Below, one piece after another: positions 45,501 through 57,603 of a stretch of DNA of 64,000 nucleotides. The position numbers were made by a program, and so were the translations under genes. Source of the stretch: Setophaga petechia (Eukaryota > Chordata > Aves > Passeriformes > Parulidae); the NCBI GenBank assembly GCA_024362935.1, contig JANCRA010000025.1:13046936-13110935 (forward strand), written 5' to 3'. Each line of letters starts with the position of its first letter. The stretch's first letter is position 1. The notes under the pieces are model-generated. The model ran no database searches. It was not told the DNA's origin and saw only the letters and a program-made list of their open reading frames with translations.

Positions 45501-48500
45501 TTGACAAACTAGATTGAGCATTGAAGACTCTCTCACTTTCAGAGGTTCTCATCAGCCATCAAATCATTTTCCTGTCACTTTAGTGTACCCTTTCCAGTTT
45601 TCCCATACCCCTTTTGCATGCATTCAGTGTATGCACTTTTGCTTTTCACACAATTCCTCTGTCTGTGATTAATAGCCTGGAAGGTGTAGCATCATTCATA
45701 TGCAGTGCAGCTGTGTAATCCTGCCTCTTTCCAAAAGTAGAACAGGAATACTAACTTGAACATTTGTGCATTTTCCCCAGGGTGTTTTAAATTTTTATCA
45801 TTCTTCCCTAGAAGTAAGCTTTTCAAAGGTTAATTTTACTTCTAATTCATGTTAAAAAATTCCTTTAAGTGTACTTAGTCTTGCTCTTCTGCACATTTCT
45901 AACTAACATCCTTAGTTTCCTTATCAATTTTCTGCCCTTTCTTACTTCTAATTGTTACTGAATTATCTTTCCCTTTCCCTTGGATGTCTGTCTTTTCTGC
46001 ATGTAATTTCAGCTTCATTTTGACACCAAAGATGATTTGTTCCATTTTTTTGGTTGTGAAATTGGTGTGTCACGTTGAAGCATTGCAAATACTTCATGGT
46101 TCTTTTGCAAAACCAAATTGGGGTAAATTTACAATAGGTGAAAAACTGGGCTTGAAAGCTGAGGTTTGGTTTGGGATTGGGTTTTTTTTTGGCTTGGATG
46201 GGCAGAGGCTTTGCATTTGCTTAGGAAATGGGAGGTGTGTGTGGTGGGGTGGTAGCCTGAATGTGACATTCTTTTCTGAATTACTTGCTCTGGACATCCC
46301 ACATGTCTGGAGCATGACCTTGTACTACAGATAAATATCCTGCCTAAAGCAGGGAGTGAACATGAGACTCCAAGGGCCTTGAGGGGGTCCAGAGACAGAG
46401 TATGGGGGGCCAGGTGACCTGCAGTAACATAGATTAAATTAACACAAGTCATTTTAGATTAGATTAAATTAAAGGGAAGTATAAACCAGTGTGTAATTAA
46501 GCTTGTGGATTAAAAAAAACCCCAAACAAATAAAACAAAAAAAACCCCTCTGATAAACTAAGGGAGCTGGTTAATAAGCTCAGCTGAGGAACCTGGATGT
46601 GGAGGAGGTCTGGAACTTTTTCAAGTCCAAGATGCTAAAGCCATTACAACTCTGCATGCCAACAAGAGTAAAAAAGGTTGTAGGAAGAATATCCAGACCT
46701 CACTGAATGAATAACTGCCACAGAGAAGCTGTTAGGAATAGATCAAGGGCCTACTAACAGTGGAGGGAAAAAAAAAAATAGCAAATAAATAATGAAAAGC
46801 TCTGTTTTAGAGGTCAAGAAGTGTAAAGAGGAGGTGAGAACAGTAAAACTCATGCTGAGTCAGACCTTGAAAAGGCTAATAAAATAAACAGCAGAAGTTT
46901 TCTAAACTTTGCACACTGGAGGAGATAGGAAGAAAGGAGAGAGCCAGTGAGGATGGGGCTGAGTCTAAAGGCAGAGAAGTTTTGGTACCCAGAGTGAGTG
47001 AGTGCTTTGCCTGGGGCTTTGAGTTGGGGTGGGGGACACTGGATAGCTCAGAGGAAGATAGGAAATAATTTGAGAAGACTTTTTCAAAGCTTGGTCACAC
47101 AATCATTTAGAACATTACTGATTTTCTAAAAGCAGACTAAATGTGATAGGTCACATTTATTTGAACTTCTGTGAAACATTTGAGGTATTTCCCCCATGGG
47201 AAATTCTTGGTAAAACTGGAAAATGTAAGGAAATTTGCAGTAACTGTGAGATGGACAAAAAACTGGTTCAAGGAAAGATGTCTGTAAGTTGTGTGAAAGA
47301 ATGTAGCTTGATTTTAGTGGAGCTTGATTAGCAGAGCTCATCGAGGACTTGCCCTTAAGATTTTTTTTTTGAGCCTCAACACAAGTGCTAGGAATGAGCT
47401 GATGAACTTTGCTGTTGATGCAAAGGTGGCAGGTAGTATGACCACAGAGGAGAATCTGAATTTTGTACAGCAGCTAATGACACTTAGTAAAACAACATTC
47501 AGACCATGGTTTGAGGCCTTGCATGAAATACATCTTTAGTCATTAGGAAAAGAGTAGGAAAGAATTGGTTGCAGCAGTTGGCTGCAAATGGCTGCAGATG
47601 TAATATGGCTTGGAAGGTGGTAAATATCCTGTAACACACTAGACATGAGTCTTTTTATACAACATGGGGGAATACTAATGCCATGTATTAAGCTCTCGTG
47701 AGGCCCCACAGTATTGTGTGTTCTCATATTCCCAAGTAAAATGACCTCAGACTAGAAAAGGCTTGTTAGGGCTGACCCAAGGGATAGGAATCTTTTCTTA
47801 AGAAAGTGTGCTAGAGCAGCTTGCCATATTTAACCTAGTAAAGTGAAAGTGGAGAGAGGATATGACTGATGTCTGTGTTCGTGGGAGAAATAATAGGGAA
47901 GGAAAAGTACTTTTTAAGCAAAAGGCCAATTTGGCACAATAGCAAATGGGCATAAAATAAATACATATAGGCTGGAAATCAGAAAAAGATATTTTATTGT
48001 TGGATTGGCAATCAGAATAATGGTGGCTGAAAACCTAATTGCTTTTAAAAGGGCATCCTGTGCATTTAGGGAAAAATGTTACTGGAAGCAATGCCTTCAA
48101 TAGCAAGACATCATATTTTATAATCCAGGAGGTCCTGTCTAGTCCTGCATTCCTAAACTTCTGAAATACTGCTTTTGTAAGTAGGAAGGTGCATATGTAA
48201 CTACTCATTCACAGAAGTTTTTGCTGGAAGAAAAGGATTGCTGGAAACCCAGCAGTGAGCACTGCAGAGTGACCACAAGCTGCCACCCCACTGCAGCCAG
48301 GGTTTCAGCTGATACCTTCTGATTTATAGGCAGATTTTTGGCATGTCCGTTCACTCAGTTTCCTATGAATGAGAAAGTTCTCCTTGAATCCTGAGGAGCT
48401 CTGGTGGCAGGAGAGAGGATTGTCCCTTCTCCCTGTGGCTCTCAGAAGGAACTGGGGGGGGACAGGAGGGAATCAGATGTCTTTTATCTTTCAGGCAGTC

Positions 48501-51500
48501 CTGACCCCATCACCCCTTCACTCCACATCGTACTCCTTGTGGTGGTGGCTTCTGGCTTTATTGCTCCTGTTTGTTTGTCTTTGGCTGTTATCTCAATATG
48601 TCCTTTCCTTCCATCTGTCTTTTCTTCCAACTGGTCTCCATTACCCTCTCTTATTGCCCCCCTCCTTATCTGTGGCTCTGTCTGGCAGGCTGTGGCAGTC
48701 GGTCCTGCCCCTGTGTTTACCCAGCCAGCATATGGCAGCCCTCAGTCATCAGTCACTCCAGCCACTGCCCGAAGAGCCTGCAAGGGGGTCTGCTTAATTG
48801 ACCACAGAGGAATTGCCCTGCTCCCATTCCTGCACAAAGAGAATTGGAAGAGAACTTGGGCTTATGGGAAGAGGCTTAAAGCCCTTCCATTAGAGGCATT
48901 TTCAGCCTGTTTAAGTGGCATGGCCATCAGTCAGGTCCTGCCCTCAGAACTGCTTGTGGGGTCTGTTATTCTCTACCTTGACCCGAGCTCTGTCAGAGAG
49001 GAATTCTCCAATTTCCTCTGCTTTCTCCTCCTCTGGGCAGTGGGAGGGGGACAGTGGGAGAGTCATTCAGCAGCTGAAGCTGTGCTGGTTCCACAGCATG
49101 TGGGTGGTGGGAGCTGTGGGGGGCTGAGTGGCACTGTGCTCACCTGTGAGCACTGGTGGCACTTGCCTTCCCCAGAACAGCTCCTGCCCACATGGGCCAG
49201 ATGTTTTGAGCATCAGTTGCCTAAAGCCAAGTCAGAGTGAACTCATTCCCATGACATTAACTGAAGGGGATTGAGTTGCAGTGTTTTTCTAAAGGAACAA
49301 AGCCCAGGATTAGGAAGAATCATAGTACTTTATAAAAACACATGCAAGGGCAAGGGAGGCATGAGTGGCCTGGGATTTGACAGAACCATAACCAAAAAGT
49401 GCTAACACAGGCTTATAACAAGCAGGCTGGCAGTGTAGTGAGGATATAGTAACTGTCTGGTGCTCAGGAAATTTAGCTGTAGCCTGTCTGGTCATAGTAC
49501 AGCAGGAATCCTTAAGTAACAGTGTGGTTGGTCCTCTGCAGTTGTAGTTTGATCCAAGACAAGTGCTTAACTCCCAGCTTGTAGCTGCTGCATTGCACCG
49601 TGAGGGATTGCCTTGGTAAATTGAGCTCTGAGGAGCAGAACTAAAGCTTTTCTGTTTTAAGGGCTCACTCCATTGAATTTCTCAGGAGCTGGATTGGCCT
49701 CCATGTGATTTAGCCATTAAGCCAAATTGAATCTTCACTAGCTGTCAAAAGCACTAGACATTAGCTAGGCAAGGAGCAACCAGTTGTTGTAGGAGAACTC
49801 TGACCTCTCCCTGCTGGTCCAGAACGTTGTTGTAGGCAGAAGGTTTTGCTTGCAGTATGCTCAATTGCCTTAATCATCTTGGCACGTGAAAGCAGAGAGC
49901 TGGGAAGCTTTCTTCTGTGTCAGTGAGTGAGGCAAAAGAGAAACCTCTGTGTTTGGCTGCTTTTTTTCAGCAGAAAACCTGGCTGGAAGACACGTGGCCA
50001 TCTCTTTCAGAGCACCCTGTTTTGTTCTCGTGTTCTTGCTCTCCCCCACCAGATGCAGCTGGTGGTAATTTTGCAGCTGATGCCAAACATCTCTGCTTGG
50101 CACGCAGGATCTGGCAAAAGCACTGCAGGATGCAGGATGGTCTTGGGAGAGCAGATGTGAGCCTGATGGTGAGCCAAGGGCTGGGGGTTAAGCTGCTGTA
50201 ACACAGAGTAGATCTGACAGTGAGGGAATGGCCAGGTCTTGCTTTGCCTGAGAGCTGACAGGAGCTCATGTGGCATTGCACTTTTGTATCTGTCTCTGAA
50301 ACGAATGGGAAGAGCAAACCCAACCTGCATTTCAGTTTGCTTTCCTTGTTTTTTTATTTCTCAGTATTTCTCTCACCTCCCAGCTAGTGTGGGGAGGAGG
50401 AGAGTAAACAGGAGAGCTTCCCTTCACATCCCGAGCTCGCTCTGATGAGGGTTTTACACTCTGAATTTTCAAGACTCTCTGCTAACTTTGATGGTGGATT
50501 TCCAGGGGTGTGATGCATCTGCAGCCCCCGCAGGCTCCTGAAAATGTAGCTGGAAGTGTCTGGGAAAAGACAGCACGGGAAGCTGTCGTGAGCTGTTGAA
50601 ATCCTGGCAGTTCTGCCTGGCGACAGCCGCGCTAGTGGAGGGAGCCGGGCACGAGATGGCGCAGGAACGCAGCCAGGGACGCCTGGGGAGCGCCTCTGAG
50701 AGTACAGGGATAAAATGTTTCTAAAATCATGGAATGTTCAGGGGAGTTAGAAAGGAAAGACAGGCCTGGTAGGCTCTGAGAAAATGCTAGGCTGCACCTG
50801 TGTAATCATTTAGTGACTATGATAAATTAGATGATTGTTAGATGTGGTGATTGTTTGGTAATTGGGTATAATTATTGTTTAATCGTAACAAGAATTGTGA
50901 GAAACGATGTTGGGGGTTTGATAGAAATGACAAAAATCCATGCTTAGATGAAATCACAATATAAATTTAATAATTAATATGTAGTTATGTAATGATAAAG
51001 GTATAAAAACACGTTCATCCTGATCCCATGTCAGAATCAGATTTGGGTCTGTACCCCTGACACCCGGAGCTCTTCAATAAAAGCACCTGCATTATAATCA
51101 TTATATATTCCTGAATGCTAACACCTCGAGCTGCCTTCCAGGGAGATGTGTCCCTCTGTGCACCACCACCTCTGCCTGCCTCCCTCTGGGCACTGCCCCT
51201 GGGTGAGCTCCTGTCGGGGCAGATGACGGGAAAGGGTGTGGGTCATGGATTTGTTTCCAAAGGATGCAGATGTATCCCTGTAATGATAGTGTTGGTTCCT
51301 GGTGCAGGTTGTAGGAAATGGGCTGGTTCCCAGGTGTTCCCTTCCTGCAGCACTGAATGGGAAAAACATGCCACAAGATGGAGGTCAAGCTTTGAACTTC
51401 TTAATATTTCACTAGATACACTTTTCTGCAGCTTAGGGAGTTATTCTAGACAATCGTTAATACACAGACCATTGTTCTATTTGTCTTTACTTTTCTACTT

Positions 51501-52411
51501 TTTACATAATTTTTCTGCTATCTCACGGCTACTGCTTAGATCTAATCACAGTTCTGCTGTCTCTGAGGCCTGTCTTTTGCAGCTTTCCCAAAACCTCTGA
51601 TTTAATGGATTCCCACAGTTTGTGAGGTGGGGAGTTTTCAGAGTCCATGCAAAGAGGGCTCTTTCCCTTTTTCTCCTGCTCTTGACCCTGCTCTCAAGCC
51701 AGAAAGAAGGTGGGGTGAGGAAGTTGTGTTTGCAGGCAGTGTGACCAGAAATAGAAATTCTTAGGGAACAGGAACGCAGCACTCGCAACAGGGGGAGGAG
51801 AAGACCTTTGTCTCCTCTGAAGGGCGAAACAACAGAAATTGCGGGATAATCAAAGAGGTTCTGAGAGCGCCATGAATTCGCTGTAATTAAGCCAGCTGCC
51901 TGTGCAGCAGGAGCAAACACAGCCCTGCCTGATTGCATTTCTCTCCCCACAGGCCGTGTACAAGCTGGCAGACGTGGCCTGCAAGTGCCACGGCGTGTCG
52001 GGCTCGTGCAGCCTCAAGACCTGCTGGCTGCAGCTGGCCGACTTCCGCAAGGTGGGCGACCTGCTCAAGGAGAAGTACGACAGCGCCGCCGCCATGCGCA
52101 TCAGCCGCAAGGGCAAGCTGGAGCTGGTCAACAACCGCTTCAACATGCCCACCCAGGAGGACCTGGTCTACGTGGACCCCAGCCCGGACTATTGCCTGCG
52201 CAACGAGACCACGGGCTCGCTGGGCACCCAGGGCAGGCTGTGCAACAAGACCTCGGAGGGCATGGACGGCTGCGAGCTGATGTGCTGCGGCCGGGGCTAC
52301 GACCAGTTCAAGAGCGTGCAGGTGGAGCGCTGCCACTGCAAGTTCCACTGGTGCTGTTATGTCAAGTGTAAAAAGTGCACAGAGATCGTTGACCAGTACG
52401 TCTGTAAATGA
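37850..52411 (+). CDS. WNT5B: Wnt family member 5B, complete, four coding exons
   Basis: Secreted, lipid-modified glycoprotein acting mainly in non-canonical Wnt signalling (Frizzled/ROR receptors; planar polarity, convergent extension, chondrocyte and adipocyte differentiation). Coding exons are 37850-37929, 38623-38870, 44376-44668 and 51953-52411. They join to 1,080 nt, giving 359 residues, the length of human WNT5B. Visible features: signal peptide about 1-21 ([10 protein letters not shown] core); N-glycosylation sequons at N93, N99, N291 and N305; the thumb motif CHGVSGSC with the acylated serine at 223; the conserved cysteine framework; and the C-terminal CHWCC-like finger ([14 protein letters not shown]) ending DQYVCK. 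Paralogue choice rests on 5B-type residues ([32 protein letters not shown]) and on FBXL14 next door; WNT5A differs at these sites. All junctions obey GT-AG and keep phase. No damage seen. Confidence 0.97.
38623..38870 (+). CDS. WNT5B: WNT5B coding exon 2
   Basis: Acceptor TTCTCATCGTAG|GTC. The exon completes Trp27 and runs through [22 protein letters not shown] and RQRRWNCST to ATAG, leaving one base of Gly110. Donor G|GTAGGA. An alternative reading straight into the intron adds a short unconserved tail and was rejected. Confidence 0.96.
39544..39572. repeat. (CA)n microsatellite
   Basis: About 14 uninterrupted CA units, followed by degenerate CA/CT-rich sequence to about 39600. Confidence 0.97.
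40388..40426. repeat. 39-mer direct repeat, copy 1
   Basis: GGTCCACATGTGGAGAAGAG and the next 19 bases recur at 44135-44173 with two differences. Not part of a recognised repeat family. Confidence 0.9.
42110..42340. promoter_or_regulatory. CpG island inside WNT5B intron
   Basis: A compact GC- and CpG-rich block (for example GCCGGAGCCGCAGCCCCGGC near 42190), sharply bounded by AT-rich DNA and lacking any repeat signature. It could drive a shorter WNT5B transcript or an intronic non-coding RNA, or act as an enhancer. A 233-codon minus-strand open frame across it has no family resemblance and is probably chance. Confidence 0.55.
44135..44173. repeat. 39-mer direct repeat, copy 2
   Basis: Matches 40388-40426 in the same orientation at 37 of 39 positions, counted by eye. 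It lies about 200 bp before a WNT5B acceptor. Confidence 0.9.
44376..44668 (+). CDS. WNT5B: WNT5B coding exon 3
   Basis: Acceptor CCCTCTCTCACAG|GCAGC completes Gly110 and continues [55 protein letters not shown] and [11 protein letters not shown]. Donor AG|GTAAGA leaves a whole codon boundary. CpG-rich relative to flanking introns. Confidence 0.97.
45050..45500 (-). mobile_element. CR1 LINE, reverse, decayed
   Basis: Begins with the reversed 3' end AGTTACAGAATCACAGAATA, then AAGAAACCTCTGAGATCATT. It continues in degenerate form (CTCCTAGGGATGGAGAATCC near 45286). The far boundary is approximate. Confidence 0.7.
46590..48090 (+). mobile_element. Old CR1-type LINE relic (tentative)
   Basis: Sense-strand sequence with the order expected of an old CR1/L3-like 3' half: GATGAACTTTGCTGTTGATG near 47401, AATACTAATGCCATGTATTA near 47671, GTGGAGAGAGGATATGACTG near 47849 and ATAGGCTGGAAATCAG near 47967. 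Frames are destroyed. Boundaries and family are uncertain. Confidence 0.45.
50716..51122 (+). mobile_element. Solo endogenous retrovirus LTR
   Basis: About 400 bp starting TGTTTCTAAAATC and ending near CTGAATGCTAACA. It has an AT-rich U3, a TATA box (TATAAAA, 51002-51008), a short R segment and a poly(A) signal AATAAA (51076-51081) 68 bp further on. This is compact LTR architecture in the same orientation as WNT5B. No internal retroviral sequence flanks it and I saw no clear target-site duplication, so exact ends are approximate. Confidence 0.7.
51953..52411 (+). CDS. WNT5B: WNT5B coding exon 4 (C terminus)
   Basis: Acceptor TTTCTCTCCCCACAG|GCC. Encodes [19 protein letters not shown], with the acylated Ser223, through [20 protein letters not shown], to the cysteine-rich C terminus and TGA at 52409-52411. 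152 residues plus stop. Confidence 0.97.
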   Translation, partial: AVYKLADVACKCHGVSGSCSLKTCWLQLADFRKVGDLLKEKYDSAAAMRISRKGKLELVNNRFNMPTQEDLVYVDPSPDYCLRNETTGSLGTQGRLCNKTSEGMDGCELMCCGRGYDQFKSVQVERCHCKFHWCCYVKCKKCTEIVDQYVCK

Positions 52412-52505
52412 AAGGAGCTGCCAAAGCGACAAATCTATATTATATAAATCTATATAAATATATTTTATATTTGTATAAATAAACAGATTATAATAATTAA
52501 AGAAG
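52412..52505 (+). terminator. WNT5B: WNT5B proximal 3'UTR and poly(A) signal
   Basis: An AT-rich tract of TATATAAATC-type repeats leads to AATAAA at 52478-52483, only 67 bp after the stop codon. More distal candidates AATAAA at 53597-53602 and near 54399 could give a longer 3'UTR. Confidence 0.5.
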
Positions 52506-55500
52506 CTTATTTAAGAGACATTTTGGTTTTGAAATTTCCCCCGCCACCCCCCAATCAGGCCAGCCTGCTATCAGTTCTGCCAGGGAATCTGTCTTTGGGT
52601 GCATCTCCCCACGGATGCTTCAGTCAGGCTGAAGAAGCTGAGGAGGTGCTGGCAAAGCACTGCAGCATGTGCTCTTTCATTACAGAAGGAAAGCCAGTGA
52701 GAAGAAGAGGAGTGGGTTCTTCCTTCTCTCTGATCAGTAAATCTCAGCATTTTGGAACAGTTAACTGCACATTGAAAATTACAGCCAGTCATGGGTGAGT
52801 CCTAGTTTTTCAGATTTCAAATCCTGCGCTGGGAAATTTGGAACTGATTCTTGGTCCCTCTAAAGGGCTTTGTCACATTTAGAGGCAAGGTTAGCTAAGG
52901 CTACGTGAGTATGGCTTAAAATCCAGAGTCTTGTAAACCATTCCTGGATGCTCCCCAGACCACAGTGGGGTAGAGGAAAGTTCACAGCCTGCTGTTGTGA
53001 AGAGGGAAGGTTCAACCTGTGGCTGACCAGTGCACAGCCTGGCAGTGCCCATGAAGCCAGCACCTGGCTCTTCTGAACCACTGGGCCAGGGGAAATCTGC
53101 CCAGCTCAAACCACATGTCTGTGTGTGTGTATGAGGGATTTTTTCTTTTAATTTTCCTTTAAATCCCATGCTGAAACTTCATTTTTCAATAGAAAGGAAA
53201 AGCTGCTGGTGCCAGGGGTGTTTGTCAGTGGAAAGAAGTGCTGCACACACACACATGCTCATAGCTGCACTCCTCATCTTGCTGCCAGTTCTCCTCTCTG
53301 AAGTGCCTGCAGGTGGTCACCTTGTTCAGCTCTATTAAATCCTCCTCACCACCAGCCCAGTTGTATAGTTTCTCTTTAACATTAAAAAATGCCCCTCAAT
53401 GACATTTCTTTCCCTCTGTTACTTGTGTATATGTCTGTTTTGTTTTATTCCTTTGGTGAGGTTCTTTTATTTTGCTGCTCAGTGTTTGAGGGCAGGGGCT
53501 GTGCTCTTCCCTGGCAGAAGCTAACCACAGGAATGTTTGCTCCCAGGGTGTGGGTGTGTGTTCACTGTGGAAGTCTTCTCTGTGTTTTTCCTTGGTAATA
53601 AAACTGTACCAGGGCAGAAGGCATTACCAAAGTCTGCTAATCAGTCTTACCACATTGGGATTTTAGTTCAATCCAATTCATAAAGCAGGGAGCAAATGCT
53701 GCTTCTAGCACAAGACATTTCCTGTACCTCTCAGCATCTGCAGAGTTCATTTGCAGTCAGAACAATCAAGAGAAGCCAATTCCCAAAATATAAGGGTTTG
53801 CTTATATTTATACATCCGCTTTGTTACTGACACCACAAGGGTGTTTGGGTTTTTTTTTCCCCTGTAAATTTTAAAATGCTTAAAATATGCCAATGAGCAA
53901 TGAGCCAGTCATGAAGATTATTGTTTTTATATTAAACCTCTGTTTCTTATAAAACATTGCAGTTTTACAGATTCCACCATTTCAACCACCAGAGAACAAT
54001 TTATATGTACCTTTCATATTTCAAATATTTGAGGACTCCAGAAAAGCACAAGGAAGAGAAATTATGCTTAATAATTAGGAGCTGTTGTTTTTTTAAACCA
54101 ATGTGTCCAGGTTTTATTTTATTTTTTTTTTAATCCAACAGGCAATATATTTGCTGGCATCCCAGAATGCAGTTTTTTGGAATATAAACAGTGGTCTAGA
54201 TTTACTTTATTATATAAAATCCAAAGCCAGTGGTATTGTAATTCAAAGTAACGGAAATAGTTTTCCATGCATGGAAAAAATGTGAATGCAGTGGCCTGAT
54301 CCAACTTCCATTAAACTTCAGTGGGAGTTGGACTGAGCCCAAGATGGGATCAAATGAGTGAGCTATTCACTCCTGGGATACTCTGTTTCTAGCCCAGTAA
54401 TAAAATTTGCTCTACCTTGGATACATCTGAAAAAGACCTTTCCTCCCACCACCCTCACCTCGTGTTCTTGTCCATCCTTCTTGCATCAGTGCTTGAAGGT
54501 GTCAGCTCTTTGTATATGACACCCTCAGGCATTGTTAATGTGTCTAATAGTTCAAAATTACTTCATCTGGCCTTTCTGATAAAGACCACACATTTTAGGG
54601 AGTCACAACTCTCCTCGTGGTTTGGCACCACAATTAATTTTGTGGGTGTAAACAACTCTGGGAGAGGAAAAGTTGGCATTGTTAGGGCTGCTATTCATCT
54701 GGGTGTCCCTGGATATGTCCTTCTTTTTCCACCTAAAATGTTGTCTGGATGGAAAAAAATATGTTTTTTGGCCTTTTGTCCCAGCATTCCAGACCTCTGG
54801 CAGGCTGGCTGGAGCCAGCAGTTCCTATTGGACTGGGACCATATAGTGATAGGAGAGAAGTGACCATTGGATTTCTTGCCTCTCTCTTTTTTTTCTTTTT
54901 TTTTTTTTTCAGGTTTCAGTATTTTAGATTTTTTGGGAATTTTGTGTCCAAAAATTTGATCTCTTTAAACTTGATTTCAATGGCACTCACACATAAAAGA
55001 ACCTCCATAGGGTGGTGGTAAGTATAAAATAAGAGCACAGCCAGACTGGCTTGATGCAAATCCAAAGGAAGTCAGACAGAAAGCTGCAGCAGAACTGCTT
55101 ATTTCCCATGGAAGGTAAAAAGTGATGGATTTTAAATTGTGCCTTGTTTGATGCACAGAGTGATAGAAAGGGGTGTGGTGGGGCTGGGAGCTGAGCTGAA
55201 TTCTGAGCTCTGCTGATAATCTGCTTTGTAATTTTCACATAGTTTCTTAATTTCTTTAGATTTTAGCCTCCAGCCTCCTGTATAAAACAAGGAGCAGGAT
55301 ACCTCCTTTTTCTGTAAAGATCTTTGAGAAACATGGCTGAAAAAATTTAATTGAAGGCTGAGGTTCCCTGCTCATTAACTCTGGCAGGCAGGCAGCTGTA
55401 TCCTCATTTTGTGGGGACACTCAGTTTGGCACAGAGAGGCTCAGCAGCCCTTTGCAGGGTCGGAGGGGGTTTCTGGGGGCTCAGCAGGAGCCTCAGAGGG

Positions 55501-56960
55501 TCTGCAGCAGCAAAGCATTGCTCTGGCACAATGCTGGAGGCAGGGCTGTGCTACAAAAGAGAGGTCAACTCAGGGCTTGTTTATTTATGGGTATTGAAGA
55601 TCTTGCAGCTAAAGTAAGGCTTAGGGAGGTCAGCCTGGTTTCTGCCTGCTCAAATTCTGTTTGCAGTTTCACGTGGATAAGATACTCACACAGAACTCTG
55701 TTCTGTGCTGTGGTCTGGTAACTGGCTGCCACATTCCAGCCCTGAAGCTGCTGCACTTCAAGGCTGATAGAAATGGCCACCCTTAAGTCATGTAAAATTA
55801 CAACATTTTGGGCTTAAAGGCACTGTGCAAATATACTGTTACTGCCAGGCAGTGAACATGGGCTCCTAAACAGAGCAGAACAGGATGCAAATCTGTCATC
55901 ATTTTCCAGCTGGCAACTACTGCCTAAGTTAGAGTGGGAATGAATGAGGCCTCAGTGTGCTCTGCTGCAAGGTAAGCTAAGCAATAGCTGATCCCAGAAC
56001 AGAAACTTTCAGTTGATATTAATCATGCTACAAAGAAGGTTCTGAGAGGTTTGTGAGAAAATTTAAATGAACCTTTTAACACTGCTGAACTTCAGGCCAC
56101 TTGAACCATTTGGAGGCTCCCATTCTTTGTCCCCAAACAGTCTGTGCCTGCTCAGAGCTCAGTGTAGCAGAGTGGCCTTTTGCAATTCAGGAAACTGCCA
56201 TGTTGAATCCAGACATGCAGCACTGGTGTAACTTGTACTTTATGGACCAAAGTTTGTTCCCTATGGACCCTGAGAAAGCACAAATGAAGCAGATCTTGTT
56301 CAGTCATATGAAATCAAACATGCAAGAGTCTCCCTCTGCACACTTGACCCCATCCAGGGAGAACCCTAGTAGGTTTAAATTACACTTTGGGAGCAATTCC
56401 TCATCACCTGTGGCTACAGAAGTATAGACAGTATTTTCATCTGCTGACACAGCCACAGAACATCCCAAGGAGACCTTGGGAAATACTTTCCAGTAACTAC
56501 AGGGCATTTCTCAAGTGTCTGTCACAAGGCTATTCCAGAATCAGCTGCTTATATGGTCATTAACTTTCATTTAGCTTTTGTTTAACTCTATTTCAGGTTA
56601 AATTGTTTCTGGCAGATACTCTGTGAAGGGAAACTCACTGAAGGGCAGGCTGTGAAGGAACTGTCATAGGACAGACACACAGCAGATGTGAATATAATCT
56701 CAGATCTTCTTCTCACAGGCAGACTCTGGCTGTGTCTAATCCCTGGGACACAGAGATGCATCCCATCTCCTTGGTGCAGATGTATCCCTGCCACATTCCA
56801 ACTCCACACACCAACACCCTGTGTGCAAAGGCTTGTGGATGCAGAGGCTGTCCAGTGGGCAGCCTGTCCCAGCTCCAGGCTTTGGGACTGGGCCACCTCC
56901 TCCATACCAGCTCTGAAATCTAAATATAACCAGCTCAAAGATAAGCAAAGGTTAAATTTC
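52506..56960. other. Possible distal 3'UTR and gene-free DNA
   Basis: No exon recognised. The first 1-2 kb could belong to a longer WNT5B 3'UTR. T-runs lie at 53849-53858, 54121-54132 and 54889-54910. A fragment near 55395-55450 faintly resembles ancient amniote repeats. Confidence 0.5.
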
Positions 56961-57165
56961 TGTGCCCAACAGAACACGTATCAGAAAGGACAAAAAGAAT
57001 CACGATCAGCAGTTGTGAATCCCCAAATAACAATGATAAACCCCCCAGTATGATCCAATGATCACAGTACACTCGTGTTCCATCCATCAGTCTTCTCCTG
57101 CAGGACCTGGAGCTGTTCCTATACTCTCTTGTTTCTTAGCTTTGTTTAAATGACAGTTGATTTTT
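56961..57165 (-). repeat. Unidentified ~200-bp repeat, inverted arm 1
   Basis: The plus strand starting TGTGCCCAACAGAACACGTA is closely matched by the reverse complement of 59850-60053. Shared blocks include GAAAGGACAAAAAGAATC, CTCCTGCAGGACCTG and CTCTTGTTTCTTAGC. It ends in a T-run. No known family recognised. Confidence 0.85.
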
Positions 57166-57603
57166 TTTCTAATTTTTTTAAAATTAGAATTCAAAAACGT
57201 ATGACCTACATGATAGCATTTCCTTGAAGATAGAAAGGGGGAGCAAACAGGGTCAGGAATTCTCCCTGTGAGCAGTGATAAAATGCAGCAGCCATAAAAA
57301 GAAGTACTAAATACTGCCCTGTGACACTCGAGTTGGACACCTGCCCTAATGTCACAGTTCCCTCTCCATGTCACCCACCCAATGCAAGCTGGCTCTGATG
57401 CCCCCCAGCTGTCTGTACTGGCAGCAATTCCAGCTGTTTGGAATGTGGTGGGTGCAGCAGGCACCAGACTTCAGCTGCCTGACTCGGTGGGTGGAGAGGG
57501 TGGGGCCCTTGCTGATTTGGGAGGAGAGGAAGACTGATAAGGAAAGAAATATAAATAGAGTGAACAGATGCTGCTTTGCTAGGAGGTTGTAGTGCCTCCC
57601 CCA

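Larger units (their letters stand above)
44669..51952 (+). other. WNT5B: WNT5B intron between coding exons 3 and 4
   Basis: 7.3 kb, GT-AG. It holds CR1 relics (45050-45500 and about 46590-48090), an open but non-ATG 278-codon frame at 48404-49240, a small CpG-rich patch (50615-50700) and a solo ERV LTR (50716-51122). Confidence 0.85.
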
